Positions 1 to 9,358 of a DNA stretch of 64,000 bases are shown here, in pieces. A program made the translations under genes and the position numbers. The notes beneath the pieces are model-generated. The model was not told the DNA's origin. It saw nothing but the letters and a program-made list of their open reading frames with translations, and did not search any database. The DNA lies in the NCBI GenBank assembly GCA_036374795.1, contig DASUTC010000065.1, forward strand, positions 1 to 64,000, given 5' to 3'. Source of the stretch: Herpetosiphonaceae bacterium (GTDB lineage: Bacteria > Chloroflexota > Chloroflexia > Chloroflexales > Kallotenuaceae). Position 1 is the stretch's first letter, and each line of letters starts with the position of its first letter.

Positions 1-193
1 GCCAGATCCAGCCGTAGGAGGTGCTGCCCATAAAATAATCAAGCAGGATCAGAGATGGACGGGCAAGCAGCACCGTCCGAGGATCTGGGAGCGAGGGATA
101 CAGCAGCACGTCGTATCCTTCGCGCTCCAGCAGTGAGCGGTATTGGTCATGGAGTGTCTGGTCGTGATCCAGCACGACAATCCGAGGACTCAT
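1..193 (-). CDS. response-regulator receiver domain protein, partial (C-terminus outside window)
   Basis: Reading leftwards from an ATG at 193, 64 codons are visible before the window edge. The N-terminus begins MSPRIVVLDHDQ, the first strand and acidic pocket of a CheY-like receiver. Near residue 53 the string LILLDYFMG carries the probable phospho-accepting aspartate. Only the first half of the receiver is present, so an output domain cannot be excluded. It is transcribed away from the S9 peptidase gene. The receiver call rests on the DHD pocket and the LLD strand; the partner kinase is unknown. Confidence 0.7.
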   Translation of the reverse strand, partial: MSPRIVVLDHDQTLHDQYRSLLEREGYDVLLYPSLPDPRTVLLARPSLILLDYFMGSTSYGWIW

Positions 194-853
194 AGGCAAC
201 CCCTTTCATGGGATGAACGGGTACAGCGTGAGGGTCGTGGGGTTTGATGTCGCGTGCGGAGCGATCGACGCTCGTGGAGCGTCCACGATCGCACCTGCAA
301 CTCCAGGGGCGTTTGGCTGCCGGATGGAGCAGTTGGGCCACTGCCGGGGCGCGTAGCTGGAGCCTCGTCAGGCGTTGCGGCACGTTGACGGTATGACATG
401 GTTCGGTCATAACACGTCGTCCAGATCGGCAAGGGCTACTCTGTATTTCTGACCAGCTACTCACGGACGCGGTATCTTCCCAGATTAAAGCGCATCTGTC
501 CCTGGATAGGGCCTGGCATATGCAGCGTATAGGTACAAAAATACCGCTACTGTGTGGTGCTCGGCCCACCCCCCAGTCGGTCGAGTGCCATCCAGTAGCG
601 GATACGGCTATGATAGCAAGGAGTCGGCGGCGCAACAACCTGTCAAAACGTCCCACTCACATACCAGGACCGGTGGATCGGTTTGTGGGAGCACGGTACC
701 TGCCGCGCTTGTAGGACCAGGCTATTTACGTCGGGATCGTCCCGTATGGCCTCACGTGCGCCTCCGCTCGATACGGCCTGTGTGGAATACGGTCGGATCG
801 CGCAACGTGTGGTACGCTGTGGCGGTAAACGATCATCTGTAGAGGGAGGAAGC
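194..853. other. 660-bp intergenic region between divergent genes
   Basis: No convincing gene is visible. Several open frames exist but have poor composition and no ribosome site. A small hairpin (GACGCTC, loop GTG, GAGCGTC) lies at 267-283, about 75 bases upstream of the leftward receiver gene. The region should hold the promoters for both flanking genes, but I see no clear -35/-10 pair. Confidence 0.5.
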
Positions 854-2698
<1,845 letters not shown>

Positions 2699-2711
2699 CA
2701 GGAGTGATCGT

Positions 2712-2772
2712 GCAAACGACGAGGCAGCGACGACTGAGCGCCGCTGCCTCGTGCTGATCTCCGGTCGTTTGC
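2712..2772. terminator. bidirectional hairpin terminator
   Basis: Two nested stems: GCAAACGAC at 2712-2720 pairs with GTCGTTTGC at 2764-2772, and GAGGCAGCG at 2721-2729 pairs with CGCTGCCTC at 2742-2750. It lies between the convergent S9 peptidase and the GNAT remnant and can serve both strands. Confidence 0.75.
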
Positions 2773-2773
2773 C

Positions 2774-2965
2774 CTAGACGGTGGGGCGCAACGCATACTC
2801 GCGGCGCGTCGCGAAGTGCGCGTAGCCCGCCCGACGAAACGCACTCGCCATCGGCAGATTCGCGACATCGGTATCGGCGCGAATGGTGGCGCTGTGCTCA
2901 GGGCTGGATGTAAGCGCGGAAAACGCCGCGATCTCGTCGACATTGATGGGGCGGATACGCATCAT
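2774..2965 (-). pseudogene. GNAT acetyltransferase remnant with the core deleted
   Basis: A 63-residue frame starting MMRIRPINVDEI, an N-terminus typical of GNAT enzymes. After about 25 residues it runs directly into the family's C-terminal helix (TDVANLPMASAFRRAGY) and last strand. The central acetyl-CoA binding motif (Q/RxxGxG/A) is absent, so an internal in-frame deletion has probably removed most of the domain. The start at 2965 is supported by AAGGAG five bases upstream. The reading frame and ribosome site remain intact, so a small protein may still be made. It lies near a complete GNAT gene. A functional mini-protein is possible but unlikely to acetylate anything. Confidence 0.6.
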
Positions 2966-3202
2966 GATTCTCCTTGCGGTTCGTGACATGGTCCTGGTTG
3001 TCGAGAACAGTGAACGTCATCATGATGGATCACCCCCTTTCGCGGCGTGTGGCCCGATCGAACGGCCAGGCCAGGCAGTATAGCCCAAAACGAGCGGCTG
3101 TGCTACGCGCTCGTATTCGAGGGCAGCGGATGAAACGGGCTATGCTTGTACATCGCGTACCAGCGCTTGGCATCGGCCTCGGTGGAGATGCCCAACCACA
3201 AC

Positions 3203-3934
3203 CTACACTGCCAGCCGCACCGCGATGCTCTCGGCGTAGGGCAAGAAGCCCAGCGCTGCCCCCACCGCCAGCGACGGGCTGTTGCTCATCAGCGTGCGGT
3301 ACTGCGGGATCAATCCCTGCTCTAGCGCCACCCGCGAGAGCGCGCTCACGACGGCCCTGCCGTAGCCGTGGCCGCGATACCCAGGATGCGTGACCACCGC
3401 GATATGCGCGATCCGCTCGCCCCAGCGCTCGTACCCGGCGACCGAGGCAAGCAGAGCGCCAGCAAAGCACCCGGCGACCGGCTGCGCTCCCAGCTTGGTG
3501 CCGCCGTGCTCCCAGTCCAGCGCCGGGCACGACTGTCGCAGGAACTCGAAGGCTGCCCAATCGCTCGTCGTGAGCAGGCGCGCCTCCGGGCGTGAGACGG
3601 GCCGGAAGGTCATCGCATCGGCGTAGCCGACGAACGCCGGGCCGAGCACCCGCTCGATCGGCGCTTCGATGCAGGCGCGGATGGCGGGCAGATCGTCAAA
3701 GAGCGTGGTAGGTGCAGTGCCGAACAGCGCCCGATCATGCTCCAGACGGCCCGGCGGAACCGAGACGATCAGCGTCGCTCGCCGCCGAAACAGCCAGAGC
3801 CCACGATAATCGCCCAGGCCAACATGCGGCACCACCGTCGTCGCGGAGGTAGCGAAGATCGTCGGCGCACAGCCGAAAAACGACGCCCAGTAGTCATCGA
3901 CGGCAGCGATCGTTGCGTCGGCAAGCTCAGGCAT
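3203..3934 (-). CDS. GNAT family N-acetyltransferase
   Basis: A 243-residue protein. The first 110 residues are poorly conserved. The C-terminal half is a GNAT fold: IAHIAVVTHPGYRGHGYGRA (about residues 172-191) supplies the strand and the GYRGHGYGR pyrophosphate-binding loop for acetyl-CoA. The end, ALGFLPYAESIAVRL, is the usual last helix and strand. It transfers acetyl from acetyl-CoA to an unknown amine. Just past its stop, on the same strand but another frame, lies a protein-like string (GISTEADAKRWYAMYKHSP), which may be debris of a neighbouring gene. No operon partner is visible. Confidence 0.85.
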   Translation of the reverse strand: MPELADATIAAVDDYWASFFGCAPTIFATSATTVVPHVGLGDYRGLWLFRRRATLIVSVPPGRLEHDRALFGTAPTTLFDDLPAIRACIEAPIERVLGPAFVGYADAMTFRPVSRPEARLLTTSDWAAFEFLRQSCPALDWEHGGTKLGAQPVAGCFAGALLASVAGYERWGERIAHIAVVTHPGYRGHGYGRAVVSALSRVALEQGLIPQYRTLMSNSPSLAVGAALGFLPYAESIAVRLAV

Positions 3935-4017
3935 CTGTCACCTCATGGCCGCGAGTGTAGCAGAGGCGATGCTCGACGGCAAGCCAGCCCCGATCGCGGC
4001 AGCTCCGGCGCGAATGC

Positions 4018-4026
4018 TGGTATGAT
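4018..4026 (+). promoter_or_regulatory. extended -10 promoter element for the 4102 gene
   Basis: TGGTATGAT matches an extended -10 (TGnTATAAT) about 75 bases upstream of the ATG at 4102. No good -35 is needed for, or seen with, this class. A near-identical element lies at 6333. Confidence 0.45.
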
Positions 4027-4101
4027 CCTTACCGATACGTGAGCGCGGCACGGCGTGCGGAAGAGCGCGGAGCACCGCAGCACATGGCATAGGAGCAGAG
4101 C

Positions 4102-4461
4102 ATGAACGCCTTTTTGTCTACCAACGGTCATATAACCAGATGCGATCTCCCGGCTGTCGGCGGAAGCTACGCCGAAGTTGCTCAAAGCTTCGGCTTCGAG
4201 CCCTACGATACGAGCAGCACCCTCCAGCCAGGCTCGCACTGCGTCGTCTGCCGCCCGGCCAACCAGCAGGAGGTCTACCTGACGATCCACGGCATCGAGC
4301 GCAACATCTACGCGCTGGTGCTCTGGGATCATGGCGCGAGCACCACGCTGATCTTCGTGCCGACGCCCTTCGATCTGGTGACGACGGTCGAGTACCTCGC
4401 GCGCTACGAAAAAGCGCTGTACGAGCTTCAGCACTACGCGGCTCTACGTCAGAAGCAGTAG
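4102..4461 (+). CDS. hypothetical protein, 119 aa
   Basis: I do not recognise this family. The ATG at 4102 follows GGAG with good spacing. The protein is soluble, mixed alpha/beta, with beta-like stretches (EVYLTIHGI, IYALVLWDH, TTLIFVPTP) followed by a C-terminal helix (VEYLARYEKALYELQ). There is one C-V-V-C pair (SHCVVCRP), which could be redox or metal related but could be incidental. Codon use matches the neighbours. It is a single-gene unit: an extended -10 lies upstream and a strong hairpin downstream separates it from the convergent secreted protein gene. Confidence 0.75.
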   Translation: MNAFLSTNGHITRCDLPAVGGSYAEVAQSFGFEPYDTSSTLQPGSHCVVCRPANQQEVYLTIHGIERNIYALVLWDHGASTTLIFVPTPFDLVTTVEYLARYEKALYELQHYAALRQKQ

Positions 4462-4510
4462 GCCATCGACCAGCACGCCGCGCTGCCCAGGAGATCCTGG
4501 CGGATCAGCG

Positions 4511-4544
4511 GGCGGGGCCACAAGTCGCGACTAGTGGCCCCGCC
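4511..4544. terminator. bidirectional hairpin terminator
   Basis: GGCGGGGCCAC at 4511-4521 pairs perfectly with GTGGCCCCGCC at 4534-4544 (11 bp, 12-nt loop). It sits between convergent genes ending at 4461 and 4573. Confidence 0.75.
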
Positions 4545-4572
4545 GTCCCTGGCGCGAGAAGCAGGACACGCT

Positions 4573-4977
4573 TTAGGGCTGTACCGGACAGCGGAAATCA
4601 CGCGCGGGATCACGTGTCACCGTCACATCTCCGCGTTGCAGCGCCGCCATCACCGCCTCGTCAGACGTCAGCAGGTACGGCGTTCCGGTAAACGTCACGA
4701 GGTAGACCGCCCAGTCGCCGCCGCTAAAGCCCGGATCGCCCGGAGCGAATTGCGTAATGCCCAATTGCTCATCGACACCGTTGGTGACAACAAACAAAGG
4801 ATCGCTGCCACCATGCGGCAGCGGCGCGGACACCGCAAACGTACGAACGATCGTCCCATCGTGATAGAGCATGCCAAAGCTGCGTGCGGCGGCGTCTGTG
4901 CTTTCCGGCGCGGCAACCAGCACCGACGCGATCAGCATGAGGGGGATCAGCAGGTGTCGTAGCATTCGACCGATCAT
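4573..4977 (-). CDS. small secreted protein of unknown function
   Basis: A 134-residue protein starting MIGRMLRHLLIPLMLIASV, a basic N-terminus followed by a hydrophobic core and an Ala-rich cleavage region near residue 25-31 (APESTDAAA), so Sec export is likely. The mature part is about 100 residues, rich in Gly, Thr and beta-type strings (YHDGTIVRTFAV, DWAVYLVTFTG). No catalytic motif is recognised. A TTG start ten bases further upstream is open, but the GGAGG site is correctly spaced only for the ATG at 4977. A GAAC-type repeat lies upstream. Confidence 0.75.
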   Translation of the reverse strand: MIGRMLRHLLIPLMLIASVLVAAPESTDAAARSFGMLYHDGTIVRTFAVSAPLPHGGSDPLFVVTNGVDEQLGITQFAPGDPGFSGGDWAVYLVTFTGTPYLLTSDEAVMAALQRGDVTVTRDPARDFRCPVQP

Positions 4978-5107
4978 AAACCTCAACCTCCTTCAACAGT
5001 CAATGAAGCGTTGTTGTTCATGATGACCGATAGTACTAACGTCCGCCTTTCCAAGATATAACCAATCTCTTACAGACCGACCGAGCGCAGAATTAAAGCG
5101 CCTGCTT

Positions 5108-5185
5108 GGAAGGAACCAACGAAAGAACAGGGGAACAGGCGCACAAGCGAGCAAGCGGTTCAAGCCGCTGTTCGTTTGTTGCCTG
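5108..5185. repeat. GAAC-type intergenic repeat
   Basis: Purine-rich words (GGAACCAACGAAAGAACAG, GGGAACAGG, GCAAGCGG) followed by pyrimidine-rich words (CGCTGTTCGTTTGTTG). The composition differs sharply from the GC-rich genes around it. It belongs to the dispersed family described at 24167, 30957, 31592 and elsewhere, here between the starts of one gene and the end of another on the same strand. Confidence 0.55.
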
Positions 5186-5220
5186 GTCCCCGTCGCAGCA
5201 ATCCGGCTCGCGTGCAACCC

Positions 5221-6027
5221 CTAGCGCGCAGGCGTTTTCGCGCCAGGACGCAGCGTGGCATCGCCGTCTAGCTCGTGCTCATCCGCCACATACCCGGCGC
5301 GTAGCTCGACTGGATGCTGGCTTGTGCTCTTCTTGCGCAACTGCATATTGAGCAGCTCGACAAAGACCGAGAAGGCCATCGCGAAATAGATATAGCCCTT
5401 GGGAATCTCCTGGTGAAAGCCCTCTGCGATCAAATTGACCCCGATCAGCAGGAGAAACGCCAAGGCCAGCATTTTGACCGTCGGATGACGATTGACGAAG
5501 GCGCTGATCGCCCCCGCCGAGACGAGCATCACGCCCACCGCGATCACTACCGCCGCGACCATAATCGGGATTTGATTGACCATCCCCACGGCGGTAATGA
5601 CCGAGTCGAGCGAAAAGACAATATCCAGCAGCAGAATCTGGACAATCACCGCCGTAAACGACGGCCCGACGCGGGCCTCTGAGTGGCCGGACTCGCCCTC
5701 CAGCTTCTCGTGGATCTCGTAGGTTGCCTTCCCTACCAGGAACAGCCCGCCGCCCAGGAGGATCAGATCCCGCCCGGAGACGCCGCGCCCAAAAATCGGA
5801 AACAGCTCCTCGGTCAGCCCCGCGATCCATGAGATCGATAGCAGCAGCAAGATGCGGGTGATCAGCGCCAGCGCCAGGCCCACCGTACGGGCGCGCGCCT
5901 GCTGCTCATGCGGCAGCTTTGCGGCCAGGATCGAGATGAAGATCACGTTGTCGACGCCTAAGACGATTTCGAGGGCTGTCAGCGTGAGCAGCCCGATCAA
6001 AGCATCGGCAGTGAATAGCTCTCCCAT
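5221..6027 (-). CDS. TerC family integral membrane protein
   Basis: A 268-residue polytopic protein with about seven to nine hydrophobic segments. The two family signatures are present: LEIVLGVDNVIFISI near the N-terminus and LDIVFSLDSVITAVG in the middle, each with a membrane-embedded acidic residue thought to bind metal. TerC/Alx-type proteins act in metal (Mn) export or tellurite resistance; the substrate here is not known. The frame extends upstream to 6147, but ATG 6027 follows GGAG with seven-base spacing and begins at the conserved MGELFTADALIGLL. The C-terminal 35 residues are polar and probably cytoplasmic. Confidence 0.9.
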   Translation of the reverse strand: MGELFTADALIGLLTLTALEIVLGVDNVIFISILAAKLPHEQQARARTVGLALALITRILLLLSISWIAGLTEELFPIFGRGVSGRDLILLGGGLFLVGKATYEIHEKLEGESGHSEARVGPSFTAVIVQILLLDIVFSLDSVITAVGMVNQIPIMVAAVVIAVGVMLVSAGAISAFVNRHPTVKMLALAFLLLIGVNLIAEGFHQEIPKGYIYFAMAFSVFVELLNMQLRKKSTSQHPVELRAGYVADEHELDGDATLRPGAKTPAR

Positions 6028-6332
6028 GTGTACGCTCCAGGCAATAGATGTATTAGCATACGCCTCTAGCAATCGATGTGCCAGATACCTGCTACGCTCG
6101 ACCCTGAAGCGGCCCAAGATCAGCGCCGCGAGCCGAGATTGTTGCAAGCGCGCGATGTGCGCAAGGCCACGCGGCGTAGTATAATACAGCTACCGCAGCC
6201 TCCGCTCGTTGCCAACCTTCCCGCCAATCGCGGAGGCGCTAAGATGCTCCACGTTATGTATATAGTACTCGACTCGACCGTGTGGCTAGACGGTTGTCAC
6301 CAAGGAGTACCACTCGTGCGTGAGCGGATAGC

Positions 6333-6341
6333 TGGTATAAT
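6333..6341 (+). promoter_or_regulatory. extended -10 promoter element
   Basis: TGGTATAAT, a perfect extended -10, lies 215 bases upstream of the response regulator ATG at 6556. The flanking GC before it also matches the element at 4018 (GCTGGTAT in both). Confidence 0.5.
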
Positions 6342-6395
6342 GAGCGGCGTCCCCTCACAACAGAGTACCGTCGATCACCCCCCCTATTTCGTTCT

Positions 6396-6409
6396 GGATA
6401 GATCTATCC
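6396..6409. promoter_or_regulatory. 14-bp perfect palindrome, candidate operator
   Basis: GGATAGATCTATCC is fully self-complementary and lies about 55 bases downstream of the extended -10 at 6333, where a bound repressor could block transcription. The binding protein is unknown. Confidence 0.4.
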
Positions 6410-6555
6410 GACGACACCTATAGTAGCTGGCTGTGCCCACGATTGGCACTGCGGCTGAGAACCAGCCGCGATCCGCTCGATCGTTGCGACGATCTGCGTA
6501 TCCGTCAAGCACCAGTGGCGTACGGCTCCAGGCGCAGGAAGAGGAAGGATATATC

Positions 6556-6993
6556 ATGGCGATCCGGATGCTCGATCCACGGAATGTTTCGGTCTTACTG
6601 GTTGAGGATAATCCCGATAACCTGTTTGTCTTCAGCGATATTTTGCGTGGCGATGTCGGCGTGGGCTACTGTAACGCGCGCGCCTCTGGCCGCCAACTGC
6701 TGAAGTTTCTTGCCGATCATCCCGACAGCAAGCCCGACCTGATCTTGCTCGATCTGGCGCTGCCCCACGAAGACGGTTTCAAGGTCCTGCAACATCTGCA
6801 CGAATTCTTCGACGCGACGAACCAGCCCTGTCCCCGGATCGTGGCGCTGACGGCCAACTGCCTGCCGGAGACGCTGGCCCGCGCGCGGCGGGAAGGCTTC
6901 GACGGCTTTATCGGCAAGCCGATTGAGCGCTCGCGCTTCGTGCGCCAGATCCATCAGATTTTGCGCGGCGAGCCGGTGTGGGAGCCTGCCTGA
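6556..6993 (+). CDS. single-domain response regulator (CheY-like)
   Basis: A 145-residue protein consisting of one receiver domain. The acidic pocket is VEDN (Glu17, Asp18), the phosphorylation site is LLDLALP (Asp66), the switch threonine is in VALTAN (Thr99) and the conserved lysine is in GKPI (Lys121). No output domain follows, so it probably acts by protein-protein contact or phosphotransfer. ATG 6556 follows GAGGAAGG; the frame is open further upstream but without a ribosome site. The cognate kinase is not adjacent. A hairpin terminator follows. Confidence 0.9.
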   Translation: MAIRMLDPRNVSVLLVEDNPDNLFVFSDILRGDVGVGYCNARASGRQLLKFLADHPDSKPDLILLDLALPHEDGFKVLQHLHEFFDATNQPCPRIVALTANCLPETLARARREGFDGFIGKPIERSRFVRQIHQILRGEPVWEPA

Positions 6994-6994
6994 C

Positions 6995-7063
6995 GGCACG
7001 CGCCCAGAATCAAGGGCTGACGGGCAGCCGATCAAGCTTGCTCCGTCAGCCCTTGTGCGTGCC
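6995..7063. terminator. bidirectional hairpin terminator
   Basis: CAAGGGCTGACGG at 7011-7023 pairs with CCGTCAGCCCTTG at 7043-7055 (13 bp). An outer stem GGCACGC at 6995-7001 pairs with GCGTGCC at 7057-7063. It lies between convergent genes. Confidence 0.8.
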
Positions 7064-7117
7064 CGTGAGACGCCGATCGAAGCGATCGATCGCCACCCTG
7101 CAAGCTGCCCGCGCTGG

Positions 7118-8848
7118 CTAAAACTCCTGCACAAAGCCCTGGTCGATCAGGTACTGGAGCACATCGCGCGCGTTTTGCTCCGGCGTGCAGCGCACCGTCT
7201 CCAGAACGATCTCCGGCTGGAGCGGCGGCTCGTACGGATCGTCGATGCCGGTAAACTCCTTGATCTCGCCGCGCCGCGCCTTGGCATACATGCCCTTGGT
7301 ATCGCGCTCCTCGCAGACCTCAAGCGGCGTATCCACGAAGATCTCGACGAACTGATCGCTGCCGACCATCTGGCGCACGTCGTTGCGCGCGGCGCGGTAG
7401 GGGCTGACCGCCGCGCAGATCGCGATGCCGCCGTGACGGGCGATCTCAGCCGCCACAAAGCCGATCCGCCGCACGTTTGTGTCGCGGTCGTCGCGGTTAA
7501 AGCCCAGGCCCTTGCTGAGATGCGTGCGCACGACATCGCCGTCGAGCACCGTCACCTGTCGCCCGCGCTCAAGCAGCAGCACCGTCAGGATGTCGGCGGT
7601 CGTCGATTTGCCCGCCCCGCTGAGGCCGGTAAACCACAGGCACACGCCCTGACGATGACGCGGCGGGTGAACCTCAGACAGAATCGTGGCGACTTCGGGC
7701 CGCGTAAACCAGGCCGGCAGCGGCTTGCCGCGATTGAGGTACTCCTCGCGCACCTGCGTGCCGGAGATCGACGCGGTACGAGTATCGCTGGGGATATTCG
7801 TCACTTCCTCGTAGCGATCCTCGTCTGGCAGATAGACCAGCTCCTGCGACGGCAGCATCGTCACACCAAGCTCTGCGCTGTACTGCTGCACCACCACCTG
7901 CGCATCGTAGGGGCCGTAGAACGGCCTGCCCTGCGAGTCCTTGCCCGGGCTGGCGTGGTCGCGGCCAACGATCAGATAGCGCGCGCCGTAGTTGCGGCGA
8001 ATCAGCGCGTGCCACACCGCCTCGCGCGGCCCGGCCATGCGCATCGCCAGCGGCGTCAGCGCCAGCACGATCCGCCCCTGATCGTAGTAGTTGCGGGCCA
8101 GCGCCTTATAGGTCCGCACCCGCGTGTAGTGATCGACATCGCCCGGCTTGGTCATGCCGACGACCGGATGCAGCAGCAGCGTGCCGTCGACCTGCTGCAC
8201 GGCGCGCTTGGTCAGCTCCTCGTGGACGCGATGCAGCGGGTTGCGCGTCTGAAACGCCACCACATTGGTATGTCCATCGGCCTCCAGACGAGCGCGGACC
8301 TGCGCGGGCGTCTGGCGCAGATCTTGAAAATCGTAGCGCTGCGGCAGCGCCAGCACCTGGATACGGCCCGACACATGCAGCGGCCCCCAGCGATGCATCT
8401 CGGCTACCAGCGGATGCCGCACGTCGAGCGTGCCGAAGACTTTTTCGGCGGTTTCATCGCGATCCCAGGCATAGATCTCTTCGATCGTCATGACCGCCAG
8501 CAGATTTTGCTTCGAGTCGCGCAGCGCCACGTCCTGCCCGATGCGCAGATGATGATTCTCGTCGACCGGCAGCGTGATCGGGATCGGGAAGATCGCGCCG
8601 TTCGCCAGCCGCATGTTATCCAGCACCGATTGATAGTCGGCCTGGCCCATAAACCGATCCAGCGGCGAGAACGCGCCGGTTGCCAGCAACTCAAGGTCGC
8701 ACGCTGATCGCTCCGAGATCTGGATCGACTCAAGCTGGTTGGCGTATGCTTTGATCTCCGCAAGCTGATCGGACGGAACAAGGAGATCGACGAGCGTTCC
8801 GCCGTAGGGCGAAATGAGGATCGAAGGACTTGCCAGTGTGGTCATCAT
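7118..8848 (-). CDS. sat-cysC: bifunctional sulfate adenylyltransferase / adenylylsulfate kinase
   Basis: A 576-residue fusion that makes APS from sulfate and ATP, then phosphorylates it to PAPS. The N-terminal ATP sulfurylase (about 1-390) has a PUA-like start, the nucleotide-binding HxxH loop in TRNPLHRVHEEL and GRDHASPGKDSQG. The C-terminal APS kinase (about 395-576) has an intact P-loop GLSGAGKST and the substrate loop YAKARRGEIKEFTGIDDPYE. Unlike the degenerate kinase domain of fungal sulfurylases, this P-loop looks active. ATG 8848 has AAGGA five bases upstream and overlaps the stop of a cysteine-rich ORF. It is the only sulfate-assimilation gene seen here; the aminotransferase at 9359 is divergent. 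Confidence 0.95.
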   Translation of the reverse strand: MMTTLASPSILISPYGGTLVDLLVPSDQLAEIKAYANQLESIQISERSACDLELLATGAFSPLDRFMGQADYQSVLDNMRLANGAIFPIPITLPVDENHHLRIGQDVALRDSKQNLLAVMTIEEIYAWDRDETAEKVFGTLDVRHPLVAEMHRWGPLHVSGRIQVLALPQRYDFQDLRQTPAQVRARLEADGHTNVVAFQTRNPLHRVHEELTKRAVQQVDGTLLLHPVVGMTKPGDVDHYTRVRTYKALARNYYDQGRIVLALTPLAMRMAGPREAVWHALIRRNYGARYLIVGRDHASPGKDSQGRPFYGPYDAQVVVQQYSAELGVTMLPSQELVYLPDEDRYEEVTNIPSDTRTASISGTQVREEYLNRGKPLPAWFTRPEVATILSEVHPPRHRQGVCLWFTGLSGAGKSTTADILTVLLLERGRQVTVLDGDVVRTHLSKGLGFNRDDRDTNVRRIGFVAAEIARHGGIAICAAVSPYRAARNDVRQMVGSDQFVEIFVDTPLEVCEERDTKGMYAKARRGEIKEFTGIDDPYEPPLQPEIVLETVRCTPEQNARDVLQYLIDQGFVQEF

Positions 8849-9051
8849 TCATGTCCTTGGTGAGTAGTAAGCATGGCTTGGCCCCTCCTGGTGGCCTCGG
8901 CGCTGCCATGAACCCAATCGGCCCGTACGCGCCCACACGCATCGCGCCAGCCTGAAACACAGACAGCGCATTGCCGCCGCGTTGTTTCACAGCACGGCGA
9001 TAGCAGGTCGCTGGTACAGCAGGCCTTACACGAACAAACATCATGGTTCAT
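8845..9051 (-). CDS. cysteine-rich leader ORF overlapping sat-cysC
   Basis: A 68-codon frame with nine cysteines in its first 39 residues (positions 6, 8, 11, 12, 20, 21, 28, 31, 39), beginning MNHDVCSCKACC. Its TGA stop overlaps the ATG of sat-cysC, the usual geometry for translational coupling. I see no strong ribosome site before ATG 9051, and six of nine Cys codons are TGT in a GC-rich genome, so coding is uncertain. If translated, the Cys density directly before a sulfur-assimilation gene fits a cysteine-sensing leader, as known for polycysteine leader ORFs in mycobacteria. Otherwise it is just the sat leader. Confidence 0.35.
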   Translation of the reverse strand: MNHDVCSCKACCTSDLLSPCCETTRRQCAVCVSGWRDACGRVRADWVHGSAEATRRGQAMLTTHQGHE

Positions 9052-9358
9052 ACAACAGATTGGTGTTCAAGAGCTGTGAGGTACACAGGAGTGCCGCACA
9101 TCGTGGATTATCATACGCTCCCTCGGCGTACTATGCTATTGTAGATCATTCTGCGCCGGAGCGCTATACCATTTTTCAACGATTCTGTCACATGGTACGA
9201 TGTGTAGATACCGCGCCATGCATGCTCCAGGAGGTACGCGGTTGCCTCAAGGGGCCTCCGGCAGAGGCGAAGCCTACCTTGCTGCCGCAGGCTCATATCC
9301 AGCATGTGGCGGCCCGACCGCTTAAGACATGTGATCTGCCTCGCATGGGAGTTGACCG
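9052..9358. other. intergenic region between sat leader and aminotransferase
   Basis: About 300 bases between divergent units. It is relatively AT-rich at 9100-9210 (for example ATTGTAGATC, CCATTTTTCAACG), consistent with promoters, but no pair with correct spacing is convincing. No gene or RNA element is recognised. Confidence 0.4.

Larger units (their letters stand above)
6028..6555. other. 528-bp divergent intergenic region
   Basis: No gene is supported. It separates terC (leftward) from a response regulator (rightward). Two TATAAT boxes point right (6180-6185 and 6336-6341), and a perfect 14-bp palindrome lies at 6396-6409. The long leader before ATG 6556 is otherwise unremarkable. Confidence 0.5.

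Noticed and set aside
3100-3195. Leftward protein-like string (GISTEADAKRWYAMYKHSP) beyond the stop of the GNAT gene
   Set aside because: No start codon or ribosome site, different frame from the GNAT, only about 35 residues. Possible debris but not annotatable as a gene.
6923-8707. 594-codon rightward frame opposite sat-cysC
   Set aside because: Antisense of a clearly identified enzyme; Arg/His/Leu-rich composition typical of shadow frames.
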